Source: Acestrorhynchus altus
Taxonomy: Eukaryota > Chordata > Actinopteri > Characiformes > Acestrorhynchidae
Length of the DNA stretch: 64,000 nt
Direction of reading: 5' to 3'
Assembly: GCA_034509495.1 (NCBI GenBank)
Contig: CM067503.1
Span: 14,737,502 to 14,801,501, forward strand
Under the pieces are notes generated by a model. That model was not told the origin of the DNA. It saw only the letters and a list, made by a program, of their open reading frames with translations, and ran no database searches. Made by a program: the position numbers and the translations under genes. Of this stretch, positions 51,170 to 62,865 are shown one piece after another. Within the stretch, counting starts at the first letter, position 1. The number at the start of each line of letters is the position of its first letter.

Positions 51170-51345
51170 AGTGAGCTGAAATGAACCCTTATCTGAGCGG
51201 CACAAAGATGGGCCGCCACAGACTATCTGGAAATTACTTTCCGCCCAGCGCTGCTAACAGGAACTTTATTCCTGTCAGGTGACATCCCCCTCTATTTATT
51301 GTTGATCATTTAAATGTCTGCCTAAAAAGAAGGGGGAGGCCCTCT
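51170..51345. promoter_or_regulatory. Candidate intronic conserved element with hairpin
   Basis: ACAGGAA (51257-51263) and TTCCTGT (51269-51275) form a perfect 7-bp stem around CTTTA; both arms carry an ETS-like GGAA core. CTTATCTGAG and GTTGATCATTTAAATG flank it. Confidence 0.37.
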
Positions 51346-51397
51346 CCATCTCCATCTTTCTCTCATTTTTTTTCCATTTGAGTAAACAGATAATATA

Positions 51398-51990
51398 CTA
51401 GTGCATCTCACAAAATATCATAAAACGTTCACTTTCTTCATTATTTTCACGACGTTCATATATGTTATATGCATTACTTACTTCAAGCTTTTTCTATTTT
51501 ACTTTTTCACACACAACCCCAAAAATGTGGGTGACTGCTGACCTGACAGTCCAGAAGACTATCTTCATCGTCCTCCATGAAGAGAATAATACAGAAGGTC
51601 ATTGCTGGCTGTTCTCAGCATGATGTATCAAAGCATATTAAAGGAAAGTTGACTGGAAAAAGGAAATGTGGTGGGAAAAGGTACACAAGCAACAGGGATG
51701 ACCAACGCCTTGGGACTGTCTAGAAAAGTTGATGCAAGTACTTGGAAGAGCTTCACAAGGAGTGGACTGAGGCTTGTGTCAGTGCATCAGGACCACCACA
51801 CACAGACATATCTGGAAAAGGGGTTACAACTACATTCTTTCTAATATTAAACCCTTCCTTTGGCAAACCCTCAATCAGTGCCAAAATGATATATATTTCT
51901 TATGAAATATTCTAACAATTTGAGAAAGTGAATTTCTGCTTTTCTTGAGCTATAAGTCTTAATGATCAAAATGTAAAAATTAAAAACATT
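51398..51990 (+). mobile_element. Tc1/mariner remnant, N-terminal transposase piece
   Basis: The ends share the sequence type GTGCATCTCACAAAATATCA at the left and, inverted, TTCTAACAATTTGAGAAAGT near 51910 at the right. Between them, 51538-51790 reads with frameshifts and stops as the start of a Tc1-type transposase: ADLTV followed by QKTIF, a Cys/Ser-rich helix-turn-helix stretch, a Lys/Arg-rich GKRYTSN-like linker and a KSFTRSG/EWTEA-like region. The catalytic DDE part is deleted. Only the DNA-binding half is recognisable. Confidence 0.7.
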
Positions 51991-52527
51991 TTGTACAATG
52001 ATTATGTAAAAATACACAATGTACCTTTTTTATATAAACTATGAGCATAAATAATAATACAACTGGCCCGGTAAACATAATACAGCTGTGCAATTTAGGT
52101 AGGATGTTCTGCAGAATAATACTGAAGTTTAATCACTTTTATATAATAAAGTGTCTTCTGAGAACACTCCTCACTGCTGTGGACTGAGATTAATGCCTGA
52201 TATTGGCACCTACGGCATGCCAAGGGGGTACTCTGCTTGAACAAAGTAAAAACAAAGCATTATAACTAGATCAGGTTTGGAAGAATTGATATCTGATTTA
52301 TCAAATTATGTCTGGATAGGTCCAACCCCAATCCAATAGATTTAATCAGAATGTTGCCGTTACATATCCCTTCAAATTGTGCTTTTTTGAGTTCATTTAG
52401 GGAAAAAAGTGTATCCGACAAGAATGAAAGACTTCTATATACTTTATACAACATAGGAGGTCACAGAAAACTCTGAAACTGTTTTATAGAATGAACATGC
52501 ACACTTTTTAAATGCAATTAAATCAGT

Positions 52528-52735
52528 ACATTTACATTTATGGCCTTTGGCTGACGCTCTATTCCAGGGTTCATATTACAGAGGTTGGCCGAGGAGTGTT
52601 AGGAGTCTTGCCCAAGCACTCTTATTGGAACAGCACAGCATAGTTGGCCAGACTGGGAATTGAATCACAGTCTCCCACATGGTGTGGTGGTTCTCTGGTG
52701 GTGTTATATGTTGTGCCACACCAACCACAGTAACC
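52528..52735. repeat. Interspersed repeat of the TTGGCTGACGCTCT type
   Basis: The start ACATTTATGGCCTTTGGCTG followed by ACGCTCTATTCCAG, and later GGAGTCTTGCCCAAGCACTC and GGGAATTGAATCACAGTC, match a repeat found in great number in teleost genomes as I know them. Its class is not assigned here. No target duplication was found. Confidence 0.5.
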
Positions 52736-53594
52736 AGTAAAAACATTATATCCAAACTATGCATTAACTTTGTAGTATTTGTACGGTCCATTCAGTGGTC
52801 CATTCATATTGAATGTCAAGTCAAGAAGACAACAAAAAATAATACAGTATACCTTTAACTATGTAATTAGCTATATGATGCTACCTATGTACATCAATCA
52901 AATCTCTCTCACACATAATTAGATATACTGGACCCTATATTCATTTCCTTTCACTCTTTTCATGATCCTCAATTTGTCCTCCTCTACACGTGCACTGGGA
53001 CACTGTCCCCACTGTCCAAAAATGTATTAAAATTACAACAAAAAATTATTTGTCTACACAATGTGCCATTTTACAGCTAAAGTTCAGGATTGGTCACAGC
53101 CTGTTTTGCACAAGCACTGCAAAAAAAAAAACTCTTCCCTTTCTTAGGCGCCAAATTTTGCACCCCGCAAAGCCACTGCACGCATTCCTTTACAATTTTC
53201 CTCTCTGCTTTTCTCACATTCCCTCCTTCTTCTTCCACCTCCCCCTTTTCTCAGTCACTCCTTCCCTCCTTCCCTTCCCTCTAACATTTTGTTCCCTCTT
53301 TCACTGACCATTTTCATCACTTTCACTCTTTAGTAGTCATGAAAAAACTCCCATCTATATATTTATCTCCACAACTATATAGACTATTATAGAACTATCT
53401 GATTCCAGGAGTAGAAACTTTCAACCTTCTTTCCTTCTCTCTTTCTGAATGTCAGGTCCCCTTTCTGTCCCTTTTTCTTCTTTTTTATTGGCAAATTATC
53501 CCATGACGACAGGGATTAGTTAGCCAAAGACTACGGACATCTCTCCCTCTCTGTAGCACTCTCTCTCTCTTTCTTTCGTGCACTCTCTCTCTTT

Positions 53595-53602
<8 letters not shown>

Positions 53603-53655
<53 letters not shown>
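53603..53655. repeat. (TC)n microsatellite
   Basis: This is a pure TC array in a pyrimidine-rich stretch that begins near 53540. Confidence 0.97.
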
Positions 53656-53658
<3 letters not shown>

Positions 53659-53684
53659 GCCTGGGTAACAACAAAAGAATCAGG

Positions 53685-53935
53685 GGACTTTGTGGTCCAC
53701 CTGCCTGGCGAATGCTGGGGGTTGAGGGGGGGGAGGCGGCGTCCTCCTGGCCCCTCCGAAAGAGGACCAATCAGGCCATTGTGGCGGCGCAGTGGGCTCT
53801 TTTGAGCTGTCAGGCCAGGGGAGCGGCTCCACAGATGAATGCAGCGCTCGGCCTGCACCACTCTTTAGCTGCCCATGTGGGAACGCACCCCACTAAGCCT
53901 GCACAATTACACACCACCGCTCAACTTTTCCATAA
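53685..53935. promoter_or_regulatory. GC-rich candidate element with CCAAT box
   Basis: This is the most GC-rich block of intron 2. It has GGACCAATCAGGCCATTG, GGCGGCGCAG and several CpGs, 3.4 kb downstream of exon 2. It could be an alternative promoter or an enhancer. No TATA box or start-site evidence is seen. Confidence 0.35.
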
Positions 53936-53939
53936 AAGT

Positions 53940-54125
53940 TCTGCAGAGAGAGAGGAGAGAGAGAGAGGGGGGGGGGGATGTATTTCTGTGTGTGAGTGTA
54001 CTAGAAAGAAGAAATAGCTAGACACTAGACATAAATAAGAAAAAGATAGACCAAAAAAAAGAAAGAACAACATATAAAGACAAAAAGAATAAAAGGTAAA
54101 AAGACAACGAGAATAGAAAAAAAGA
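53940..54125. repeat. Purine-rich tract with G run
   Basis: GA copies, a run of about 11 G near 53968, then A-rich purine sequence to about 54125. Confidence 0.85.
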
Positions 54126-54649
54126 TACAATAATACTACAGTGAAAACTAGACACCAGTAATCAATACTACATTAACAAACTAAACTACGGTTAAAATGA
54201 ACCCACTTTAAACCTGGACTACAGTGAATACTTGACTGCAGTAAAGCTATGTTGCTGCAAAACTTAACTACGTTAAGAATTAGACAAAAACACTATTTAA
54301 TGATATTTATTAACGTCAATGCTCATTTGTTAACCTTTAATCTCATCATTCTATATACGTTTATAGAGCTAAAAGATAAATAGGACAAGGTTGAAATCAC
54401 TACATTAAAGAGAAAAGTGTGAACAGGGGGAGAAATAAGACAGAACAGTATTGGGAAGGCATTACATACAGGCTTTAAGATGAATCACAGAACACAGAGA
54501 TTAGAGTTTAAGGAGTTAAATCTGCACAGCCCTTTCATTTTTCTTCTCTTTCACTTTTCAAGGCAAACAACTGCTGTAAGGCACCTTAGCTCCACAACCC
54601 ACTGCCACGCTCTTGGACACACTCATCCTGCTGAGCTCAAATTTCACTC

Positions 54650-54905
54650 CACACTTTTCCCTCTCTGAGCGTGGTAGTGATGACTCTCCCTGCACTGTGT
54701 GGGGTTTCCCCTACGTGTGGAGCAGGGGCGCGGCCTGAAGCCGTCCCGGGACCAGCTCTAGCAAACCACCCTGCATGGCGCTTTCTGCAAATGCTCTATA
54801 AGAGGCTGATCCTAGATCAGCAATGCAGCCTCCAAAGCACCTCAGCCACTAACAATTGGCTTTTGTTGGAGCATAGGGGCAGCCTGGGCTCCGGGGGTTA
54901 AAGTT
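54650..54905. promoter_or_regulatory. GC-rich candidate element
   Basis: This is a unique block with GGGGCGCGGCC, CGTCCCGGGACC, the palindromic CCTAGATC-like word near 54811 and CTAACAATTGGC, 2.5-2.7 kb downstream of exon 2. Confidence 0.33.
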
Positions 54906-55469
54906 GAGGGGGGTTTCGGGTTACATCAGATAAGAGGTTATGAGTATTGGTGAATGGAGGTGGGCAGAAATAGAGGGGTAATGATAACCTCACCAGGAAT
55001 GTGTAAGTTATCTCATGAGTGTGGAAAACACTCTTAGAATATGGTCTGGTGGGTGGAACAGTACTATTAAGGGTCTGCGGTCAAATAGAGCAACAGAGCA
55101 ACAGGATAGGTTGTATGTTACAGTGATTTTAGTAACAGTGAAGTAGTGAAGGTTTGGTGTAATATATGATTCACCTATAATAATAATTGCAATAAACAGC
55201 TTTTCTGCCAAACATTACAGTTAATTATCAATAAAATATGCTGACCAGGCACCATAACCAAAAATGATAAATAGCTCAATAATACTGGCACATTTTAAAG
55301 AACCCATACCACGGGAAAATTACTTAATGACTGTAAACACAAGTTTAAAACCATATTGCTCATTCCCCATTCTAAATAGTCTATATTATTATTCAAAAGT
55401 TGCAAAAACAACCGATTCATTGTTGTAAAGATGTCACAGAAACACAACAACATCTTTGCTAATACAGTC

Positions 55470-55700
55470 ACAAGCTTTGCCCATTCACTCTAAAGTTATA
55501 AAGGATGTTACAATCAGAGAAGAGTTCATTTAAATATATATTAGAGACATATTAACAAAAACAGCCTTCTCAAATGTAAAGGAATAAAGAGAATTTGGAA
55601 AGTGGCCAAAATTCTATAGGAATTCATCTTTTCTTATTCTGCCTAAGTCAGTTTAGCTCCACCCATTCATTCTAAAGTTATGAGGAGTGTTTCAGGCCTG
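55470..55700. repeat. Diverged direct repeat, about 182 bp apart
   Basis: CCATTCACTCTAAAGTTATA (about 55481) and CCATTCATTCTAAAGTTATG (about 55663) head two related segments, each followed by a GATGTT/GTGTTTCA-like stretch. This resembles a fish dispersed repeat with internal duplication; the outer limits are not clear. Confidence 0.4.
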
Positions 55701-56475
55701 ATATGCCTTTTAAAATACACATAGCAAAAGTTAGCCAACCAGAACAGAACTAGAATAAACACTGCCATTTTAAAGGACATTAATGAAAAACAGCTAGTTT
55801 AATTCTAAGGGTAGCAATTTTAAAATGAATTAAGACTTATTTGTTGCCAAAAACGTACAAGATACAAGAAAAAAGTAGGCTATGGGCTCTTTAAAACAAA
55901 ATTCAGCTGATGTATGTGATCGTTTGGATTTTACAAGAGCTTTAAACAGAGCCCAATCAAATTTTTTGAATAACAGTATGAATAAAATGAACATTGTTTC
56001 AAAATTTATCATGATGAATGGACCAAGATGAATGCTACAATATTACTTGGAATATAACCTTTTTACACTGACTCCCAGTGAAAGATAAGGTTTTTTCCTT
56101 CTACTGTGAAGCTGCCATTTTGGAGATACAATGATTTTTGAATGGTAGCAACCATATGAAAAGGTTCTGCTGCAGCTCTATTCACCTGAAAGTCAAACAC
56201 CCTGAGTTTCTCTGGGTTTCTCTCTGGCTTGGCTGACTGCAGCCAGTCCAAATGATCACTGCACTCAACTTTCCACGACAAACCGTATGCTTCTCAGCAG
56301 AGTAATTATGCTCCTGCGACAGAGAAAAATGCGCAATTACTAAAGCCAAATTGCATCCATGCTTTCTTGCAAGGGGAAAACTCTGCATCTTGCAAAAGCC
56401 CACCACCTCCCCCTGCCTCACCTCTAATTAATGAAAGAGTGCAGGCCATCTGGGAACGAACAAGAGGGAAAGACT

Positions 56476-56484
<9 letters not shown>

Positions 56485-56540
<56 letters not shown>
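56485..56540. repeat. (AG)28 microsatellite
   Basis: This is a pure AG array. Confidence 0.97.
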
Positions 56541-56542
<2 letters not shown>

Positions 56543-57368
56543 GTCATGCTTTAGGAGTGTCTCTGTTTGGAAAAAAAAGTAAAGCAACGTCTTATTTTGA
56601 CTTCCTGCCATATTACCAGAGGCTCTCATATGGAGTGGAGCACAACCCAGACCACATATCAACAAACACACATACACACACAACCAATATGCACATCTAC
56701 AGATCTACAGATTTACACAGCCAAGGATCAGCCCAGCATTAGATTGAGAGCTGTACTGGTGTGGTAAAGAAGCCTTCCAAATAGCCTATGTGAAATGCAG
56801 AATTGCAATACACCCAAAGGGTACATGTACACCTTTAAAATAAAAAGTAGATTGTCGGTCAGGTTAGTCCAATTCTTAAGCAGGTTGTGAAGGCAGTATG
56901 ACCATGACACATTAACTGGAAGATCAAAGTTAGCTGTTATTTTTCCATCTCTTTCTAAAGTTTAATGATTGTACATAATCATGTTCATCTTTCTATTGTT
57001 TCAGAACGTGAGGCCAGTGAAACACTTCCTGACTGAGGTAGCTAATGTAGTTATCTAAAAGGAAAGTGCAGAACTTAACAAGTGTGCAACTGTGTTTACT
57101 TTGAGGAAGTATCTCAGTAAGTCAGTAATGAAATTGGTATATGTGAGGTAAAAACCCTAGTCTAATGTTGTAGGTGAAAAATGGGCCCGCTGAGCTTGTG
57201 TTGGTTAGTAGACCTATAATGTGGTATTCTTTTGTATGTCAGTGATTTGGGATTTGCTGAATTGGGATAATTGGAGCATTTTAACTACGATTACTGCTTT
57301 TATGCAGCATGAGTAAGAGTTAATAGGCAGTGTTAAAGGCTGGATGTGAGGCTGAAAATCTGGCATAC

Positions 57369-57504
57369 CGTTGGAGGTGGTGCTGGAGGCCACGGCCTTC
57401 TCACTGATGTCTGCTCGACTCGAGGAGGAGCTCTTGGTTGCCACGATGGTCTCCACCCTCTTTTTCTTCTCTGCTGCAGAACTGGCCTGGGACTGGGTTT
57501 CCAT
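57369..57504 (-). CDS. gli3: gli3 exon 2, first coding exon (codons 1-45 plus 1 nt)
   Basis: This is the amino-terminal coding exon of the GLI3 zinc-finger transcription factor, the main bifunctional activator/repressor of Hedgehog signalling, which acts in the nucleus and the primary cilium. The minus strand reads a Met start followed by a Lys-rich stretch (EKKKRVE), a serine run (SSSSS, about residues 25-29) and then ADISEKAVASSTTSN, which closely matches the vertebrate GLI3 N-terminus. That match excludes GLI1 and GLI2. The start has a strong context (GCC before ATG, G at +4). The coding part ends AAC-G at a GT donor (57368-57367, GTATGC, weaker than exon 3's). The split codon G|AG joins exon 3 as Glu46, giving the expected SNEDES junction. 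The exon encodes about 4 residues more than the mammalian one as I remember it, mainly from the serine run. It belongs to the N-terminal repressor region and contains no zinc finger. Confidence 0.95.
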
Positions 57505-57546
57505 GGCAATTGTGCATTCCTCAGTGCCTCATCTAACCTGGGACAC
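57505..57546 (-). other. gli3: gli3 5' UTR part of exon 2 with two upstream ATGs
   Basis: These 42 nt lie between a plausible 3' splice site (minus-strand ...CCTACAG, AG at 57548-57547, after a T/C-rich stretch) and the start codon. They contain two upstream ATGs. The first (57532-57530) opens a three-codon frame, Met-Arg-His, ending at 57521. The second (57517-57515) is out of frame with gli3, runs over the true start and stops at 57401 after 38 codons. The acceptor is inferred from the AG and the tract only; no transcript was available. If the leader starts further upstream, the upstream ATGs are still present. Confidence 0.7.
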
Positions 57547-57894
57547 CTGTAGGTTCCAAAAGTGAAAGGTCAGTTTTGAAGTGGCTTGCAGCATGCATGG
57601 GCAGTGTGGATACAAGTTACAGTTTTTAAACTTCTATATGATCTCACAATCTCAAGCATCTAATGAAGAATCAGTTTTAGAAAACAGTTCAACAGAATCG
57701 CATTCAAGAGAAGCAGGACTTTTGGAAGGGCTTTCATCAGAGTTTGGATTTTTACCACATGCAAAACAAAGTTTGCGGTTTCAGGACTAGTTACACATCG
57801 GAGAGAGGAGATTGCAGGTGGGTATAGGCCATGTACCAAACCTCTCCATCACTGCTCAAAAAAACAAAACAAAAAAAAACACACACACAAAAGC

Positions 57895-58520
57895 AGGCGA
57901 AAACCTTACGGGGATACTTCAGAGAGTGAGAAACTCACACCCGTCTGAAATGAGGGTTTGTTTGAAGCTCCTTTTGGGAATATTGGAGTGCTGGGGCCAT
58001 TTTCTCCTCCTCGCAGTAAACGCTTGTTTTAGTTAAAGCTCTTTCTCTGGCTCTGTGGTTCTTTTGGGTTCAGCCAAACAGACAGCTCGAGAGAGGGGTT
58101 CCGTAGAGCTCCATTCAAGGCCCAAAAAAAAGAGAAGATTTCTTCTGACTCGGTTACAGATTTGCCAACCAGCTAGGAATACAGCCAACACACTTTTCCA
58201 AGAGAGAATTTAAAATGTCGCAAGGGGTCTGCATGAATAAAGAGGACAGTCCTCCACTGGACTAGGATTACTTATTAATGCAACAAGTCAGGAAAAATAT
58301 TTGAAAGTTTTCCACTAGAAAGCTAAAGGATTTTTTTTTTATATACACAGCACCGAGCAGCCGTAAGGAAATATCCATATGCTCGATGATAGTAAAGGAA
58401 TTAAATAAATAAAAAGCCCTCAGGCTACATTTTACCATGGACTCGGCACTCTGAAATTGAGCTTTAATTGGGAGGGATGTTTAGTCTGCATCTGTTTGAC
58501 TTTACACAAGCAAAAGTACC
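57895..58520. promoter_or_regulatory. Candidate element upstream of exon 2
   Basis: This is a largely unique stretch with AGGATTACTTATTAATGC, ATATCCATATGCTCG, GAGCTTTAATTGGGAGG and TTTGACTTTAC words. It starts about 350 bp upstream of exon 2. Confidence 0.33.
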
Positions 58521-59011
58521 TAACAGCATGTTTAATTGTTTTCAACATCTTTGACAGAAGTTATGAGGGGAACGCAGTGGTAGCTGGCTGGTTCTTACAA
58601 CAGAGCCATTGAAGTTATAAAGGCTTCAGTCCCAAGAGTAGGGGTGTAACCATGTTCCATAAAAGTGGAGGGGGTCTGGGGAGGTGTGGGGTGAGCGGGG
58701 TGAGGTACAACTGAATGCAGTGCACTTTGTTTATTTAGAGGGTTTTTTTCAGGCCTCAGATTTTGCACTTTCTTTTCTCCTCAAAACAACATCTGCAAGC
58801 AATCCTGCTTTACCAGAACAGAAAAAAAGAAAAACAACAACCCAATAACCCTACCCCCCCTCCACAAAACCAATCAAAAACATATTAAACTCACGTTCTT
58901 CCCTTAATCACACCCATATGAATACGGGTACATCAGTCAATGCTCAACAATAACAGCAACAGCATGCCTCTCAGCATTCTCAAGTAAACTGAAAGAGCCC
59001 ATTTTAAGTAA

Positions 59012-59012
<1 letters not shown>

Positions 59013-59067
<55 letters not shown>
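59013..59067. repeat. (TA)27 microsatellite
   Basis: This is a pure TA array, a cruciform-prone sequence. Confidence 0.97.
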
Positions 59068-59068
<1 letters not shown>

Positions 59069-59199
59069 TGTTTTTGTCTTATTGTGCCAGAAGTAAATCC
59101 AGTCCCTTATGTAACTACTTTTAAAATGCTCAATAATGTAATAATCTAAATCTATATCATTCAATTTAAATAACATGGAAACCCAAATACAAACCAACC

Positions 59200-59480
59200 C
59201 AACTCCAGCCGACTAAGAGTTAATGGCAGAAAGTAAAAACTCTCGCCGCTAGCTGGGGTGAGTTCAGAGGACAACGATCGATTCTGACCCCGGATAGAAG
59301 AACACAGCCAGCCCGGCTTTGGTGTGGATGTGGATGGGATGAGGCACTCCGGCACTGACAGGCTGTCGGAGGGAGAGAGTGGGGGGAGATCAGAAGAACA
59401 GAGGCCCAAAGTCAGCCCCATTGCTTTCAGATTACACACCATCCAGCAGTTCTGTCCGCTCAGCCGCAGTAAAGGAGAGG
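59200..59480. promoter_or_regulatory. Candidate element or undetected exon region upstream of exon 2
   Basis: This is a CpG-bearing unique block with AACGATCGATTC, CCCCGGATAG and CCCGGCTTTGG. The minus strand is open for 93 codons with no recognisable protein. I looked for a gli3 non-coding exon here and could not fix a donor. Confidence 0.3.
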
Positions 59481-59503
59481 GAGAGAGTGAATGAGCGAGC
59501 GTG

Positions 59504-59507
<4 letters not shown>

Positions 59508-59552
<45 letters not shown>
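59508..59552. repeat. (GA)n microsatellite
   Basis: This is a pure GA array. Confidence 0.97.
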
Positions 59553-59554
<2 letters not shown>

Positions 59555-59755
59555 CTTTATGCCTGTTATTGACTGGCCTTCTGACACATGGGTGCATTTG
59601 GCTGTGTGTGTTTGAACCCCCAGTTTTCTACCTCTTCAATCCCTTGGTGATCCAGAAAAGAGGAGGAGGGGGAGGAAAGCTAAGCTCTAGTATTAGGATA
59701 GGAGAAACGGGTGAGGGGTAAAAAGAAGCACATGTAAAATGAAAGAGAAGAGTGG

Positions 59756-59789
<34 letters not shown>
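59756..59789. repeat. (GA)n microsatellite, interrupted
   Basis: This is a GA array with AAGA and GGGA breaks. Confidence 0.92.
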
Positions 59790-59792
<3 letters not shown>

Positions 59793-60221
59793 ATCATGGG
59801 TATAAACATTCCTTTGGAAAAGCAAATATTCGCAGCCCCAGTCCACTCAAGCGTGGCGGGCACTTCCCTTTGTGCTCTTGGTCCGGCGGACGGCCCAATT
59901 AAGACTGGGACCTTTCCCCCATAAGCCCTCTAGCCTAGCCCCCCCACCCCACCCCCCCCACCCCATTCACTGCATCCTAATCCCACAGGTGCTCTAGCAC
60001 AGAATCCCTGTCCTCCTTCTCTCCCTCTTGTTTTACACACACCTTCATTTTTTAACCCTTAGAAGTTTTTGGGAACTCTCTTAAACTATGAGAACAACAA
60101 TGTGTTGCATTACTATGTAAATGTAACTGGGTCATAATGTACACTTCTGCAAAAGGGGTTCTTAGAGGGCAATGGTTCTTTAGGTAAGGCTTCCACATTA
60201 GAAGAGTACACTCAAGTCGCC

Positions 60222-60560
60222 ACAGTTTGGACAATATGGACACAAAATCGTGTCCCGATATATTTTAACTGAATTGCTATATACAATATATGATGTGAAA
60301 AATACCATGTGAAAAAAGCACACCCCACGGAATCCTTTTCCCATTGTTTTTAGTATTAAACTTCTGAAATTTGATGTTCATTCTTTGTTTATACACACAA
60401 CATTTTATGCCCCCTCCAAGGTGTTTATGTGAGTGCACAAATGGGGGGTGGAGGGGAGCAGAATAGAAGAAGAATTGAGAACAGGGGGCAGAGCACAGTG
60501 AGGGATCAGCCCATATCTTATTCTGCTATATTGATATAAATATCAATATAACACACAGCT
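60222..60560. mobile_element. Decayed hAT-type MITE fragment related to the 19.5-kb element
   Basis: The left end, GTTTGGACAATATGGACACA, with ATCGTGTCCCGATATATTTT and the later ATATTGATATAAATATCAAT, resembles the teleost GGGCGATATGG...CGATATAT element type. No clear right terminus or target duplication is visible, so the limits are approximate. Confidence 0.45.
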
Positions 60561-61269
60561 ATAACACAGTTTCTAGCAATCACAAAAAAGTAATAACCCC
60601 TGCCTTCTTTTCATAATATAAAACTAAATACAAAAAAATTAAACAATGTGCATTGGGGGTATGTCTCAATTTGTTCCACTTAGTGAAACATACTGAAACA
60701 TTCAAAGCTTAAGCCCAACCATCATAAAGAATGAACCCGTACTGATTGGAAATAGGCAGGAGGGTCTTTTAACTCCTGTGTGGAGTTTGCATTCACCATA
60801 GTCAGACTATCAGCTTTCAATCAGCTGAATATGGCATGTTGCTTACTCACTTACCACTCACTTGTTTACTCAATTACCATTGTTTTATAAACATAATTAA
60901 TTAGAACTTAGAGAGAGAAAGAGATAAAGAGAGAAAGAGAGAATGTCTTCTGACACATGGGTGCACTTGGCTGTGTGATATTTAAATGTACATTCTGTAT
61001 CAACATATTCAAGTGAATAATTCTGTCTTTTTTCTATTTTAAATAGACAAAATTAAAAAATATCTCCTTTTCTACTTAATGAACAATGTGGCATTGATTA
61101 AAAGGTCCTAATCTACATATTCCATTGCACCTGCTTATATCATGGAGAATGATTCTAAACGTACATCATGATTTTTTTAAGGCAAATGTCTAATGGGTTA
61201 AACACTAGGATACTTCTTTGCTCCAGATAAACATAAAAAAGTTCAGGTGTTCTTAAGAGTGTGTAGGTC

Positions 61270-61740
61270 GATGATGACACAACATTCATTAAGGACTGTA
61301 TAATATAAAGTGAGGAGAACAGAGAAGACGAGCTTAGGGCTCTTAAATGAAGCCGCAGAACAATGCCCTGCTATTCAAATACCACTAAGCTGTGCACAAT
61401 AGGCTGTGTTTAAAACCTCTGTTTGGTGGCTGTCGCTGCCCAAAATAAATGTAAATTTTTCATATTAATGTTTATTCCTCACTCTGATGAAGTCCCACAC
61501 CCAATTAGTGGTGAGAGAGAGAGGAAGGGTGTTCTCTTTATGTGTGCCGGCCCATAATCCTTACTCACAGAAAGAGAGGCGATTAACCAGGTTTAAAATA
61601 CCACAATTCAGACTGCTCCCAAGAAAAAAAGATTCTTATTTTAAGCACATTAGGCAAATCAATTTAACATAAATTATACGCTCTGGTGACAAAAGCAAGG
61701 AGTTGAAAGTCAGTAGCAAATGGGACATCAAAGTCAAACA
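61270..61740. promoter_or_regulatory. Candidate element upstream of exon 2, homeodomain-rich
   Basis: This is a unique block with TTCATATTAATGTTTATTCC, CCCAATTAGTGG, GAGGCGATTAACCAGG and CATTAGGCAAATC words. It is split by a short GA stretch near 61510. Confidence 0.4.
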
Positions 61741-62139
61741 ACACAATCAACTTTTGACTGCTTAGCATATTGCGTAAAAAATATCAGCATTCTTTCTTAA
61801 GGCATCCATATTCCTCATTATGTGTGAAGTTAATTTGTAGCAGTTTATCAAAACTTATCTATACTAAGATTTAAGACTTGGCACCATGGGTTTATAATGT
61901 GCAAGTTAATGCACTGGGTGAAATTACACCATCATGAATGCTACATTTTTAGTCTAAATGTAGGTCTTCAGAAAGCACACAAACAGGGTTAGAAAAACAA
62001 TGAACCGTTGTGCATGTGCTCTACATTTTAATTCAGGACATAAGTATGGTATAAATATATATATCTTGGTGACAAATGGTTTGGAAATGTATGTGTACAG
62101 GGTCTATAGGTCAGGCACTGAATGAGGGTACAGGGTCCT

Positions 62140-62335
62140 GGGTAATGGGTTAGCATGAGCCAGAGGATACATAGCTTTGGGTTCATTTTACAACGAGGCT
62201 CTGTTCTCCTGGCTCCCTCTGGAGAGGGGAGCTGAACAGCGCTGCATTCATCATCATTACATCAGCCTGTTCCCAAATCCTTTATCTGACACCTATCAAC
62301 ACCACTGCACCTCACCTGAGATCTCAAGAAACTGG
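62140..62335. promoter_or_regulatory. Candidate element upstream of exon 2
   Basis: This is a unique block with CAGCGCTGCATTCATCATC and ATTACATCAGCC words, followed by purine-rich sequence to about 62470. Confidence 0.3.
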
Positions 62336-62865
62336 GAGGAAAAAAGGAACAGGAAAAACGTAGGGTGAGAGAAAGAGCAGGAGGAAGACCTGGAGGAAAG
62401 ATGGTACGAGTTGGAGAGGAATACAAAAAGCAAGGAGAGATAGAGGGCAGAGATTAGGAAACACTTTACAAAGGAGAAAGGATGCAAGTGCCCAGCCTTT
62501 CTACCAGACATCATTCAAGGGCTGAATTATACTTCTGCTGCCAGTCTGAACACAGACAGTGGCATCATAGATGTGTTTTTTTTTCTGGCTAACATCACCC
62601 CCTTTTTTTGCTTAACAAAGTGCTGCTGTTTATAAAATGTTAGTAGCTTCTGTCACCTCTTAATAACTTAGTAACCCTCTGGACAAAGAACAGTTAAGCA
62701 AAATTTAGCTACCTCATCTATACAAATGTGATTTTTTTTATTTAGCTATGGAGTGTCTTATGACCATTACCCCCAATCTGATTTCAAATCCTACGCAGGA
62801 AAAACAAGTCAAATAAAGTATGTTCAACATGATTATGGAAGAATTATGGAATATGTGCTCTAAAG

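Larger units (their letters stand above)
27930..57368 (-). other. gli3: gli3 intron 2 (29.4 kb)
   Basis: This intron lies between the exon-2 donor (GTATGC) and the exon-3 acceptor. I see no coding exon in it. It holds the repeats and candidate regulatory blocks listed separately. Stretches in which I see nothing recognisable, only A/T-rich unique DNA, include roughly 28020-28560, 29110-29800, 30720-31400, 35480-36000, 41880-42840, 43150-44780, 48340-49060, 49680-50450, 52060-52500, 54900-55260 and 55750-56180. Long frames in this interval come from CT, GA and CA repeats and are not genes. Confidence 0.93.
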
